Notes under the pieces: model-generated
The model's input: only the letters and a program-made list of their open reading frames with translations
Databases searched by the model: none
Told to the model about the DNA's origin: nothing
Translations under genes and position numbers: made by a program
Assembly: GCA_946480845.1 (NCBI GenBank)
Contig: CAMLLJ010000032.1
Coordinates: 1 to 15,903 of the forward strand
Length of the DNA: 15,903 bases
DNA from: an uncultured Gemmatimonadota bacterium
GTDB lineage: Bacteria > Gemmatimonadota > Gemmatimonadetes > Gemmatimonadales > GWC2-71-9
Direction: 5' to 3'
In this document: one piece after another, positions 7,837-15,402 of the stretch
How the letters are laid out: every line of letters starts with the position of its first letter
Position numbering within the stretch: position 1 is the stretch's first letter

Positions 7837-7868
7837 CGTCATTTGCACGCCGGATCGGCGCCTGGCGC

Positions 7869-8504
7869 TCAGGCCGCTGTCGGCAGCTTCCGCTCCACCT
7901 CGCGCACCATTTCCGCCGCCACTCGCCGGGCGAGCGCGTCCGGGTCCTGCACGTCGCCGGTGAGCGGGATGACCAGGCGCACCAGCGCCTCCTCGGACCG
8001 GCCGGAGATCGCGGCGTCACGGAGGAGGTCCCATTTGACCTGGTACTCGCTCGCCGCCACCCGGCCCCGTCCCTGGTACCAGTAGTACACCAGGGCGCGC
8101 GCCTGCTTGTTGGCGAGCTCGTAGCGGTTGATCTCCACGCTGTCCGCGCCCACCGCGATCATCTCGCGGCTGGCGGCGAGCGGCTCCCAGCCCGCGCCGG
8201 GGAGGCAGTTCTTGGGCGAGTGGATGGTGCGCCCCTGCGTCTGCTGCGCGTAGTAGCCGACGTACACCGAGAAGGCCAGCGTCGAGTCGCGGCCGAAGTA
8301 GCGCAGCACGTAGTCCGACATGCCCGCCACCTGCTGCTCTTCGTCGCTGATGACCTGGTCGTAGCCCTGGTACCCCTCGATGCTCGTGGGCAGCGTGGAG
8401 AGCGGCTCGCGCAGCGCCATCACCTGCTGGCGCTGCACGCTGAGGAGCAGGAGGCAGCCGGCGCCGAAGGTGCCTGCGGGGATCCAGCGCTGCCAGTTAC
8501 GCAT
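7869..8504 (-). CDS. epsI: EpsI family exosortase-associated protein
   Basis: A 211-residue EpsI-family protein, the domain found fused to the C-terminus of some exosortases (exosortase A type) and separate in others, as here. One N-terminal membrane anchor (about 8-23) is followed by a periplasmic domain. The family signature HSPKNCLPGAGWEP (95-108) includes the conserved Cys100, and YYWYQGRGR is another typical stretch. The exact biochemical role of EpsI is not established; it works with the exosortase in EPS and protein sorting systems. The start overlaps the exosortase stop by 8 bp, indicating translational coupling. It is the last gene of its operon and ends at a bidirectional terminator. 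Confidence 0.9.
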   Translation of the reverse strand: MRNWQRWIPAGTFGAGCLLLLSVQRQQVMALREPLSTLPTSIEGYQGYDQVISDEEQQVAGMSDYVLRYFGRDSTLAFSVYVGYYAQQTQGRTIHSPKNCLPGAGWEPLAASREMIAVGADSVEINRYELANKQARALVYYWYQGRGRVAASEYQVKWDLLRDAAISGRSEEALVRLVIPLTGDVQDPDALARRVAAEMVREVERKLPTAA

Positions 8505-9387
8505 TGGCCCGCTCCGGCTTGATGAGGGATTCGAGGCGGGACGCGCCCCACGCGACCAGCGCCAGGATGCCGAACGCCACGATGAAGAGCAGCCAGCCCT
8601 CGGTGACGTGCATGAACCCCTCGCCGAGCTTGGGGTCCACGAAGAACACCAGGAAGCCGGTCAGGAACACCCGGATGGCGTTGATGACGATGGCGACGGG
8701 AATCGTGATCAGCAGGACCAGCAGGCGCGTGACCGGGAAGCGGAGCCAGAGGCCGCCGACCAGGACGCCCAGGCTGAGCAGCGCCGTCAGCGAGCGGAGG
8801 CCGCTGCACGCTTCGGTGACGAAGAGCTGGTGCCCCGGCAGCCGGATCACGTTCCCCGCGAGCTGCACCGGGATGTGCCGGCTCTCCAGCAGCGCGGCAC
8901 CCATCTGGGAGGCCTGGAACTGGAGCGGCAGCGCCAGCGCATTGGTGATCAGCGCGGGCCAGGGGATCGACAGGAAGAGGAGCGTCGTGGGCAGCCACCA
9001 GCGGAGCAGCTGGCGCCAGCCCCAGGCAAAGATCACCAGCCCGCACAGCGCCAGCAGGATCGAGAACCGCATGGTGAAGATTTCGGCCGCGAGCCCGGAG
9101 AGGTAACGGAGCATCACGGCGCCCAGCAGCACCACGGAGCCCAGCACCATCTGGCCCCTGCGCTCGGGGGCGAGCCCACGGCGCCACGCCAGCCACAGGG
9201 CCAGCGGGGCGAGCAGCAGTCCGTGGCCGGCGTCGGGATTGTTCCACCAGTCGAGCGCCAGCGAGCGCGCGGGCTGGATGAACAGCACCACGAAGGCGAT
9301 CACCGCAGCCGCGGCCGGAAGGGCTGCTTCCGGCCGGCGGATGATCCCGGCCGCGAGCGACAGGTCGGGCTTCAGGGTCGCGGTCAT
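8497..9387 (-). CDS. xrt: Exosortase (EpsH family), PEP-CTERM processing transpeptidase
   Basis: A 296-residue integral-membrane protease/transpeptidase that recognises PEP-CTERM proteins. It has about eight hydrophobic segments. The three family-invariant residues are visible: Cys194 in TEACSGLRS (191-199), Arg239 in NAIRV (236-240) and His260 in GFMHVTEGW (257-265). GHGLL near residue 55 and IPWP (141-144) also fit the family. It lacks the C-terminal EpsI domain, which is encoded by the next gene. The start is the ATG at 9387, with AAGG about 6 nt upstream, 7 bp after the sugar transferase stop. The upstream in-frame start at 9408 would overlap that gene and has no better signal. A likely substrate is encoded 1.4 kb away on the other strand. 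Exosortase subtype not determined. Confidence 0.94.
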   Translation of the reverse strand: MTATLKPDLSLAAGIIRRPEAALPAAAAVIAFVVLFIQPARSLALDWWNNPDAGHGLLLAPLALWLAWRRGLAPERRGQMVLGSVVLLGAVMLRYLSGLAAEIFTMRFSILLALCGLVIFAWGWRQLLRWWLPTTLLFLSIPWPALITNALALPLQFQASQMGAALLESRHIPVQLAGNVIRLPGHQLFVTEACSGLRSLTALLSLGVLVGGLWLRFPVTRLLVLLITIPVAIVINAIRVFLTGFLVFFVDPKLGEGFMHVTEGWLLFIVAFGILALVAWGASRLESLIKPERANA

Positions 9388-9394
9388 GGGGCCC

Positions 9395-10222
9395 TTACCA
9401 GCCGCCACGCCGGAACAGGATCACCGGGACCGTCTGGAACATGATGCGCAGGTCCTCCCAGACGCTCTGGCGGCTGATGTACTCGAGGTCGTAGCTGACC
9501 TTCTTGCGCACGTCGTCGAGGCAGCTGTCGTAGTGGTGGTTGATCTGCGCGAGGCCGGTGATGCCCGGCTTGGCGCGCTGGCGCAGCGGATACTCCGCGA
9601 TGTTCTCGCGCAGCTCGGCGAAGATCATCGGCCGCTCCGGCCGCGGGCCCACGATGTTCATCTCGCCCTTGAGCACGTTGATGAGCTGGGGCAGCTCATC
9701 GATCCGGTACTGGCGCAGGTAGCGGCCGATCCAGGTGACGCGCGGATCGTGCTTCTGGGCCCAGACCGCCGCGCCGTTCCGCTCCGCGTTCACGTGCATC
9801 GTGCGGAACTTGTAGATGTCGAACGGCTTGCCCCCAAGGTCGGCCTGGCGCCGGTGATTGGTGTCCTCGGGGTCGTCGCCGCGACGGTCGAGTCCCACCC
9901 GGACCTGGGTGTACATGACCGGGCCGCGCGAGGTGAGCCGGATCAGGATCGCCACCACGAGCATCAGCGGCAGCGCCACGATCAGCCCGGCCAGCGCGAG
10001 CACGAAGTTCACCGTGCGCCGGATCGGGTGCGAGCTGGCTGCCACTGCGGCCGCGGGCTCGAACGGTACCTCGGCGACAGCAGGGCGTGCGGCGGCGGGC
10101 GTCCGCGGCGCGGCCGGTGCGGCCGGCGCGGCCGCCACGGCGGGCGCGGGCAGGGGTTCCGGCGCCGAGGCGCGCGGACGAAGGCGCGGCAGCGCCGGCT
10201 GGCTCTCCTGCAGCCCGGACAT
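9395..10222 (-). CDS. EPS-priming sugar transferase (polyprenyl glycosylphosphotransferase)
   Basis: It transfers a sugar-1-phosphate from a nucleotide sugar to undecaprenyl phosphate, starting repeat-unit assembly at the inner membrane. The 275-residue protein has a disordered Pro/Ala-rich N-terminus (about 20-62). A single hydrophobic membrane segment (about 71-95) follows. The catalytic domain carries KFRTM (138-142), RIDELPQLINVLKGEMN with the Asp175-Glu176 pair, VGPRPERP (191-198) and PGITGLAQIN (219-228). It is of the short single-anchor type, without the multi-helix N-terminal region of WcaJ/WbaP. The ATG at 10222 has GGGA at suitable spacing. A further in-frame ATG at 10252, abutting the upstream TAG directly but without a ribosome binding site, is the main alternative (285 residues). 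Sugar specificity unknown. Confidence 0.92.
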   Translation of the reverse strand: MSGLQESQPALPRLRPRASAPEPLPAPAVAAAPAAPAAPRTPAAARPAVAEVPFEPAAAVAASSHPIRRTVNFVLALAGLIVALPLMLVVAILIRLTSRGPVMYTQVRVGLDRRGDDPEDTNHRRQADLGGKPFDIYKFRTMHVNAERNGAAVWAQKHDPRVTWIGRYLRQYRIDELPQLINVLKGEMNIVGPRPERPMIFAELRENIAEYPLRQRAKPGITGLAQINHHYDSCLDDVRKKVSYDLEYISRQSVWEDLRIMFQTVPVILFRRGGW

Positions 10223-10252
10223 GGCAATTCCCATACGGTGCACGCTCGCCAT

Positions 10253-10978
10253 CTAGAAGATTCGGGTCGCGAAGTAGATGCCGGACAGGAGGCCGGTGAA
10301 CAGGCCCACCGTCTGGATGGTGCCGCGCCAGCCGCCGCTCTTCTGGCCGATCATGATCTGGTCGCCGCCGTGCACGTTGAGCTGGTCGATCGAGGTGCCC
10401 GCCGCGAACGCCGTGGTCATGGCGTCCTTGGGGATCACCACCGCCTCGCCGCGCCGGACTTCGACCTTCTTGAGGTCGGTATTCTGGGTGGGCCCGCCCG
10501 CGATCATCACGACTTCCGCCGCGGGCGTCTCGGCCGGGACGTTGTAGAACCCGGGCCGGTTCACGGCGCCGAGGACGGCCACCCGGATCAGCGCCACCGC
10601 GTCCACCTGCGGGTTCCGGATGTGCTCGGCCACCTTGCCGGTCAGGAACGGCCGCAGCTCGGAGCGCAGCACGCCCTTGAGCGAGATCTCGGGAAGGTTC
10701 GGGAGCTGGAGCGTGCGGCCGGAACGCACCGTGAAGGTGTCCGTGAGCGTGGACTCCTCGATCACCGTGAGCGCGATCAGGTCGCCGGGCTGGAAGTCGC
10801 CGTCGGTGAGGCGGCGCTGGATCTCCGCCCGCTCTTCGTCCTTGGCCGAATTGAGCGACGCCTGCAGCTCGGCCCGGGTGGCCATTTCGCGCGCGAGTCC
10901 GGAGTCGGCCTGGGCCCACGCGGCTCCCGGAAGGAGCAGCAGTCCAGCGACGATCAGCGTTCCCGCGAACTTGGCCAT
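10253..10978 (-). CDS. Polysaccharide export protein (Wza-like, SLBB domain)
   Basis: The outer-membrane/periplasmic export component of the EPS machinery, 241 residues. The Sec signal peptide (1-22) ends in AWA and lacks a lipobox Cys, unlike lipoprotein Wza. A charged helical stretch (about 29-58) follows, then a Poly_export domain (about 60-130, beginning DFQPGDLIAL). The SLBB domain runs about 133-185, with VAVLGAVNRPGFYNV and the MIAGGPT loop. A C-terminal hydrophobic helix (about 218-238) resembles in position the amphipathic helix with which Wza spans the outer membrane. There is only one SLBB repeat, so it is much shorter than Wza (about 380). The start at 10978 gives a proper signal peptide; AGGA lies 10 nt upstream. 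First gene of the exosortase operon; its stop precedes the sugar transferase gene directly. Confidence 0.88.
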   Translation of the reverse strand: MAKFAGTLIVAGLLLLPGAAWAQADSGLAREMATRAELQASLNSAKDEERAEIQRRLTDGDFQPGDLIALTVIEESTLTDTFTVRSGRTLQLPNLPEISLKGVLRSELRPFLTGKVAEHIRNPQVDAVALIRVAVLGAVNRPGFYNVPAETPAAEVVMIAGGPTQNTDLKKVEVRRGEAVVIPKDAMTTAFAAGTSIDQLNVHGGDQIMIGQKSGGWRGTIQTVGLFTGLLSGIYFATRIF

Positions 10979-11154
10979 GTAGGACGATTCCTGTCCGAGT
11001 GGGTAAGTGATGGCGCCCGGTCGGGCACTCTCCAGCAAGACTGGTTCCGCTTTGCGGCTCAGCGGACTCCCTTGCCGATCTTGAAGTTAACGCGTTCCGG
11101 GGAATTGCCCGTGACGGGACTCACGGCCTGGGCCGGGAATCTGCCACGATCCGG

Positions 11155-11367
11155 CTACGGATGCCCGGGGCGGGGAGCGGTGACCGCCCGGGCCGGACGG
11201 CGCACCCGGTCGTCCCGGAGCAGGCGCCCGGTCTCCTCGCCCAGCCCGAAGCTGGCGAGCCGCCTGGCGAACTTCTTCAGCTCCTCGAGCAGCGAGTCCG
11301 CCGCCGCGCCCTCAGCCGCCGGATGCCCGCCAGCATGCATTGTGGATTCCCGACCCTGACCGTCCAT
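11155..11367 (-). CDS. Small hypothetical protein (70 aa) upstream of export gene
   Basis: No family recognised. The 70 residues contain a predicted amphipathic helix (about 25-41, with LLEELKKFARRLASF) and a basic, Arg/Pro-rich tail. The frame stays open to 11589, but the ATG at 11367 has a near-perfect GGAGG four bases upstream, while the upstream residues look like non-coding translation. A second in-frame ATG at 11340 would give 61 residues. It lies on the same strand as the export gene, about 175 bp upstream, and could be in its transcript. It could be a small regulator or chance frame; the ribosome binding site is the main argument for a gene. Confidence 0.45.
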   Translation of the reverse strand: MDGQGRESTMHAGGHPAAEGAAADSLLEELKKFARRLASFGLGEETGRLLRDDRVRRPARAVTAPRPGHP

Positions 11368-11808
11368 TCCGCCTCCGAACCAGCGCCATGTGATGCGAAC
11401 ACCCGTGTACCTATCAATTCTGGCGCCGCATCGGGGCGGGCTGTGGTGGCCCTTCACACCTGCCCTGTGCCGTCCATGTAACGTCTTGCAAGTGAACCAG
11501 TTAGGGCCTGGGATCGGGTCGCGGGACGCCCCCCCGCGGCGCCCCCGTTCCGTGGCCGCAGGGCGACAGGTGCGGCGGCGCCGCCCCACTGTGCCCGCAA
11601 GCTCCGGTGCCGACTGAGGATCACTGCTGTTGCGCGGAAGCTGCGTTCTGCATCGGCGGCAGCCATGGGCGGAGAGCTATCTGCTGTAGGGCCAACAGGT
11701 TGGCATTCCGCGCCAAGGTCGCACGACTCCTGCGGTGCAGTTTCCGTCATTCTTTTCCCCACCCCCGCATGCTGGCCGTGCGGATCCACGCCACGAGAAC
11801 GAAGACGC
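11368..11808. other. Intergenic region between small minus-strand gene and receiver protein gene
   Basis: About 440 bp without a convincing gene. The left part holds a near copy (11477-11493, TGTAACGTCTTGCAAGT) of the element at 5798-5814, a candidate promoter or operator. A palindrome cluster lies at 11691-11716: GCCAAC and GTTGGC spaced by 2 bp, then GCCAA seven bases on. No clear -35/-10 pair is seen for the plus-strand gene. The middle is C-rich and low in information. Confidence 0.4.
11691..11716. promoter_or_regulatory. Cluster of GCCAA/TTGGC half-sites, candidate operator
   Basis: GCCAAC, 2 bp, GTTGGC forms a perfect 14-bp palindrome at 11691-11704. After 7 bp another GCCAA follows, so TTGGC-N7-GCCAA is a second overlapping inverted repeat. 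It lies about 95 bp upstream of the receiver/GGDEF-like gene. It is a binding site candidate with no regulator identified. Confidence 0.3.
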
Positions 11809-12735
11809 ATGGCCGATCGCGAGCAGGCATCCAGCACGCCGACGGTTCTGGTCGCCAATGACCAGGAGTGGTCCGCCCGGTCACTCGAGAGCATCCTGGT
11901 ACCGAACGGCTATTCGGTCATCCGGGCGCATACCGGAGAACAGGCCCTCGAACGCTCCCTCACCTCGGCTCCCGACCTGATCATCCTCGACGCGCAGATG
12001 CCGGACATCCACGGATTCGATGTCTGCCGCATGCTCCGCGACGACCCCCGCATCAGTGCCACCACCCCCATCGTCATCACCACCTCCGGCCCGTCCGGCC
12101 GGGCCCAGCGCCTCGAGGCGTACCGGGCAGGCGCCTGGGAGTTCCTGGGCCAGCCGCTCGACGGCGAGGCGCTGCTGCTCAAGCTGCGCACCTTCGTCCA
12201 GTCCAAGCTCGAGGTGGATGCGCTGCGCGACGAGAGCCTCCTCGACCCGGCTACCGGGTTCTACAACATGCGCGGCCTCGCGCGCCGGGCCCGGGAGATC
12301 GGCTCCGAGGCGAGCCGGCGGCACCAGGCGCTTGCCTGCGTGGTGTTCGCGCCCATCGTGGAGTCCACCGAGGACCCGGCTGACGAAGCGGTGCTCGAGG
12401 AGGTGGCCGAGCAGGTGAGCCGCGTCTTCCGCGAGGCGGGGCGTTCCTCCGACGCGGTCGGGCGGCTGGTGCACGGTGAGTTCGCCGTGATCGCGCCGGC
12501 CACGGGCCATGACGGCGCCGTCCGCCTCGCCGAGCGGATGGGCCGGACCGTGGAGCGCGCGTTCGAGCAGAGCGGCGCCCCGGTGACCCTGCGTGCCGGC
12601 TATTCCGCCGTGGACGACTTCGGCACCTCCGAGTTCGATGCCGTGGAACTGCTGCTCCGCGCCACCACGGCGCTCCGCGACCTGGGCCGGTCGGGCGGCG
12701 ACCAGCGCATCCGCGAGTTCGCGTCGGCCACCTGA
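11809..12735 (+). CDS. Receiver protein with degenerate GGDEF domain, possible c-di-GMP sensor
   Basis: A 308-residue cytoplasmic regulator. The receiver domain (about 12-128) has the phosphoacceptor Asp61 in LIILDAQMPD. The acidic pair is Asn17-Asp18, and the conserved Lys near the C-terminus is Gln115 in FLGQPLD, so phosphorylation chemistry may be altered. From residue 144 a GGDEF-family fold follows: LLDPATGFYN (144-153) matches the DxLTGLxNR opening. The catalytic signature is VHGEF (221-225) rather than GGDEF, and both glycines are lost, so cyclase activity is unlikely. RSSD (212-215) sits exactly five residues upstream, the spacing of the c-di-GMP-binding I-site. Degenerate GGDEF proteins such as PelD sense c-di-GMP through this site and control EPS synthesis. 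The start at 11809 is chosen because it opens right before the receiver; the ribosome binding site is weak (GAAGA). Converges on the wzc-like gene. Confidence 0.85.
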   Translation: MADREQASSTPTVLVANDQEWSARSLESILVPNGYSVIRAHTGEQALERSLTSAPDLIILDAQMPDIHGFDVCRMLRDDPRISATTPIVITTSGPSGRAQRLEAYRAGAWEFLGQPLDGEALLLKLRTFVQSKLEVDALRDESLLDPATGFYNMRGLARRAREIGSEASRRHQALACVVFAPIVESTEDPADEAVLEEVAEQVSRVFREAGRSSDAVGRLVHGEFAVIAPATGHDGAVRLAERMGRTVERAFEQSGAPVTLRAGYSAVDDFGTSEFDAVELLLRATTALRDLGRSGGDQRIREFASAT

Positions 12736-12765
12736 CGTCCCGCCGCTCCGGCGGCCGCATGCGAA

Positions 12766-12796
12766 GAGGGCCCCGGGCAGTCTGCCCGGGGCCCTC
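12766..12796. terminator. Terminator hairpin between convergent receiver and wzc-like genes
   Basis: A 14-bp perfect stem, 12766-12779 with 12783-12796, surrounds a 3-nt loop. It is very GC-rich with poor T-tracts, but lies centrally in the 78-bp gap between two converging genes, so it probably serves both. Confidence 0.65.
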
Positions 12797-12813
12797 CTGC
12801 GTTGCGGCTGCCG

Positions 12814-15195
12814 TCAGTCCGCGGGGCCGGCCAGCTGCGGGGTCGGCTCCTCGTCGGCGGTGTAGCCGTAGACGTAGCGGTAGTGCTTGTAGGCCGAGTC
12901 CGCCGAGCGGATGTCGTTGAGCACGGCGCCCAGGATCCGCACCGGGAGCCGGTCGAGGAGCTTGAGCTTGGCCTCGGCCATCTGCCGGTCGGTCTCGCCC
13001 GAGCGCAGCACCAGCATGATGTTGCCGGTGGCGGTGGCGAGGACGAACGGGTCGATGCCGGCGCCGAGCGGCGGGCTGTCCACGATGATCACGTTGTAGC
13101 GCGTCTTGAGCGCGGCCATCGTGTCGCGCATGGCGGCCGAGCCGAGCAGCTCCGGGCCGTGGTGATGGCGCGTGCCGCAGGGGATCAGCGTCAGGTTCTT
13201 GTGGGTGGTCGGGCGCTGCACCAGCTCGATCGAGGCCTCGCCCCGCAGGCAGTCGAGGAGGCCGGGCCGGCGATCGCAGTTGAACATCCGGTGCAGCTCG
13301 CCGCGGCGGATGTCGCCGTCGATGAGCAGCGTCCGGTAGCCGGCCTCGGCGAAGGAGAGCGCGAGGTTGGACGACACCAGTGACTTCCCGTCGCCCGGGC
13401 TCGGGCTCGAGACCGTGAGCAGCACCGGCCCCGCGGTCCCGTAGGAATGGGCCAGGTTCATCCGGATGGTGCGGAATGCCTCGACCACCTGGGCCGCCTC
13501 CTCGGCGTCGCGGTCGTCGGCCCGGACCTTCCGGATCGCCGGGATCGCGCCGAGGATGCTGAGGCCGAGGTCCCTGGTCACCTGCTCGGGATAGCGGAAG
13601 CGCTTGTCGAGGCGGTCGAGCAGGAGCGCCAGGCCCACTGCCAGGCCGAGGCTCGCCGCGAAGGCGCCGAGCACGATCATGATGGCGCTGTTCCGGCTGG
13701 GGCGCTGCGGCTCGATCGCCGGGTCCAGCACCTCCACGTCGGGGATCGCGCTCGCCTCGGCCAGGCGCGCCGCGGTGAACTGCGACTGCAGGTTGAGGTA
13801 GATGCCCTCGTGCACCGCCCGGTCGCGCTTCAGCTTTTCCTCGGTGATGGTGCGTCCCGGGATCGAGCGCAGCTCGCGGGTCTGCTCGCCGATGGTCGAG
13901 TTGAGCGCCATCTCCTGCGAGCGGAGCGCAGCGCCCAGCGTCGCGATGTGGCTGGGAATGGTCTGGGTCCGCAGGGTCTGGATCTTCTCCTGCATGTCCT
14001 GCACGGCCTTCGACTGGTCGGTGAACCGGAAGCGCAGGTTCACCAGCTCCGCCTCGTAGGTGGCGAGCGACTTCATCGCGTCGTTGAGGCCGGGGGCGAG
14101 CGCCGTGGACTGGATGGTCTGCAGCTCGTCGATGACCGGCTGGCCCGAGCGCGCCTTGGCCAGCACCGACTCGAGGCGCTGGCGGTCCTGCTGGATCTGC
14201 TGCAGCTGCGCCCGCTTCATGAAGTAGTCGGTGGTCACCGTGCTCTGGGTGAGCCCGATGCCCGGCGCGATCGCGGTGCCCTGGCTCGGCTGCGTGATCG
14301 TCGCGGTCTGGAAGCTGGCCAGCCGCGCGTCCGCCGCCTTGAGCGAGTCGGCCACCGAGTTGAGCTTCTCCTCGAGCGTCGCGGCCATGGCCGTGGTGCG
14401 GCGCTTCTTGAGCGTCGCCGCCTGCTTGACGAACTGGTCGCCGATGGCGTTGAGCGTGCGGGCCAGGCGTGCCGGGTCCGGCCCGCTCAGCGAGACCAGC
14501 AGGAAGTTGCCCTCGCGGGCCAGGTTGGTGACCAGGTTCTGGCGCAGCGCGAAGGCCGCGTCCCGCGGCGTCACCAGCTCGAATTCGACCTTGCGGCCGG
14601 GGGTGAGCTGGCTCGCCGGCGGGGTCCAGGTCATGCCGAGCTTGCTGCCGATGGGCGAGCCGACCTTGCCGGTCTCCACCACGCGCCCGTCCTGCAGGCT
14701 CAGCGTGTAATTGCGTCCCGCCTTGTCCACCTCGAGCGCATAGGCACCCGACCGCCACGGCCAGCGCGCATTGAACGAGCTGAAGAGCAGGGAGTCCGCC
14801 ACCTTGGCCGGCTCGAAGAAGAGCCGCTCCTGCACCACCACGTTGTCGAGGACCACGCTGGTGGTGAGGAGCTGGACCCAGTTCTGCCCCTCCACCAGGC
14901 CGCTCTGGTCATTCAGCCCGCCACCCTGCTCCGAGGCCCGGATGTAGATGGTCGAATTGACCGTGTACTCCGGCTTGACGAAGCGGGTGATCACGAACCC
15001 CAGCGCCGTGCCGCCCAGGACCACGAACAGGATCAGCCAGCGATACCGCTTGACCGCCGCCCAGTACCGGCCCAGCTGCACCTTCTCCTTCTCCGGCTGG
15101 AGCAGGCTCGCGGCGTGGGGGGACAGCGCGCCTGCCCCGGACGGGACCGGGACCAGGCCGTCGGACTGGGATGGGGGAAGCAGGTTGCCAGCCAT
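12814..15195 (-). CDS. wzc: Wzc-type polysaccharide co-polymerase with bacterial tyrosine kinase domain
   Basis: An inner-membrane chain-length regulator and autokinase of 793 residues. Domain order is: Pro-rich cytoplasmic N-terminus; first membrane helix (about 52-71); Wzz periplasmic domain with long coiled-coil-like helices (about 260-470); second membrane helix (about 503-527); cytoplasmic BY-kinase. The kinase shows the oligomerisation motif EAFRTIR (572-578), Walker A SPSPGDGKS with Lys604, Walker A' LLIDGD (623-628) and Walker B VIIVDSPP (702-709). Five tyrosines (769, 772, 774, 776, 778) in the tail form the autophosphorylation cluster. Thus the kinase is fused and complete, in contrast to split CapA/CapB. 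The start at 15195 precedes the first helix closely; the frame runs open to 15426, but that would enter the divergent promoter region. GGAG lies about 11 nt upstream. No partner phosphatase is seen in the window. Confidence 0.93.
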   Translation of the reverse strand: MAGNLLPPSQSDGLVPVPSGAGALSPHAASLLQPEKEKVQLGRYWAAVKRYRWLILFVVLGGTALGFVITRFVKPEYTVNSTIYIRASEQGGGLNDQSGLVEGQNWVQLLTTSVVLDNVVVQERLFFEPAKVADSLLFSSFNARWPWRSGAYALEVDKAGRNYTLSLQDGRVVETGKVGSPIGSKLGMTWTPPASQLTPGRKVEFELVTPRDAAFALRQNLVTNLAREGNFLLVSLSGPDPARLARTLNAIGDQFVKQAATLKKRRTTAMAATLEEKLNSVADSLKAADARLASFQTATITQPSQGTAIAPGIGLTQSTVTTDYFMKRAQLQQIQQDRQRLESVLAKARSGQPVIDELQTIQSTALAPGLNDAMKSLATYEAELVNLRFRFTDQSKAVQDMQEKIQTLRTQTIPSHIATLGAALRSQEMALNSTIGEQTRELRSIPGRTITEEKLKRDRAVHEGIYLNLQSQFTAARLAEASAIPDVEVLDPAIEPQRPSRNSAIMIVLGAFAASLGLAVGLALLLDRLDKRFRYPEQVTRDLGLSILGAIPAIRKVRADDRDAEEAAQVVEAFRTIRMNLAHSYGTAGPVLLTVSSPSPGDGKSLVSSNLALSFAEAGYRTLLIDGDIRRGELHRMFNCDRRPGLLDCLRGEASIELVQRPTTHKNLTLIPCGTRHHHGPELLGSAAMRDTMAALKTRYNVIIVDSPPLGAGIDPFVLATATGNIMLVLRSGETDRQMAEAKLKLLDRLPVRILGAVLNDIRSADSAYKHYRYVYGYTADEEPTPQLAGPAD

Positions 15196-15402
15196 TCTCG
15201 CAAGACTCCACGGTTTGCGGTCGTTGACCCCGGAACCCGGGGCGGAGCGCATCGACCCCGACCTACGCAAAGTAAGTACCGTGGCCCCGATTTGCCGGAC
15301 CGTGGCCCGGCCGCGCCGGTGCGTGGACTCGTGCTTGCAAGGTTCTGCCGGGTCGTCGGGCGCCCGGGACAGGGTTCGATTAATATGCTGGCCGCCCGCC
15401 AC

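Noticed and set aside
11014..11025. Short palindrome GCCCGGTCGGGC in the leader of the export gene
   Set aside because: In DNA this GC-rich a 12-bp palindrome is expected by chance and no other evidence supports a function.
11131..11146. Possible sigma-54 promoter on the minus strand ahead of the export gene
   Set aside because: TGGCA and a GC are at the right spacing, but the -12 box reads CGGCC instead of TTGCA, too weak to call.
9239..11359. Long plus-strand frame antisense to the sugar transferase and export genes
   Set aside because: No recognisable domain; low-complexity His/Arg/Asp-rich translation antisense to conserved genes.
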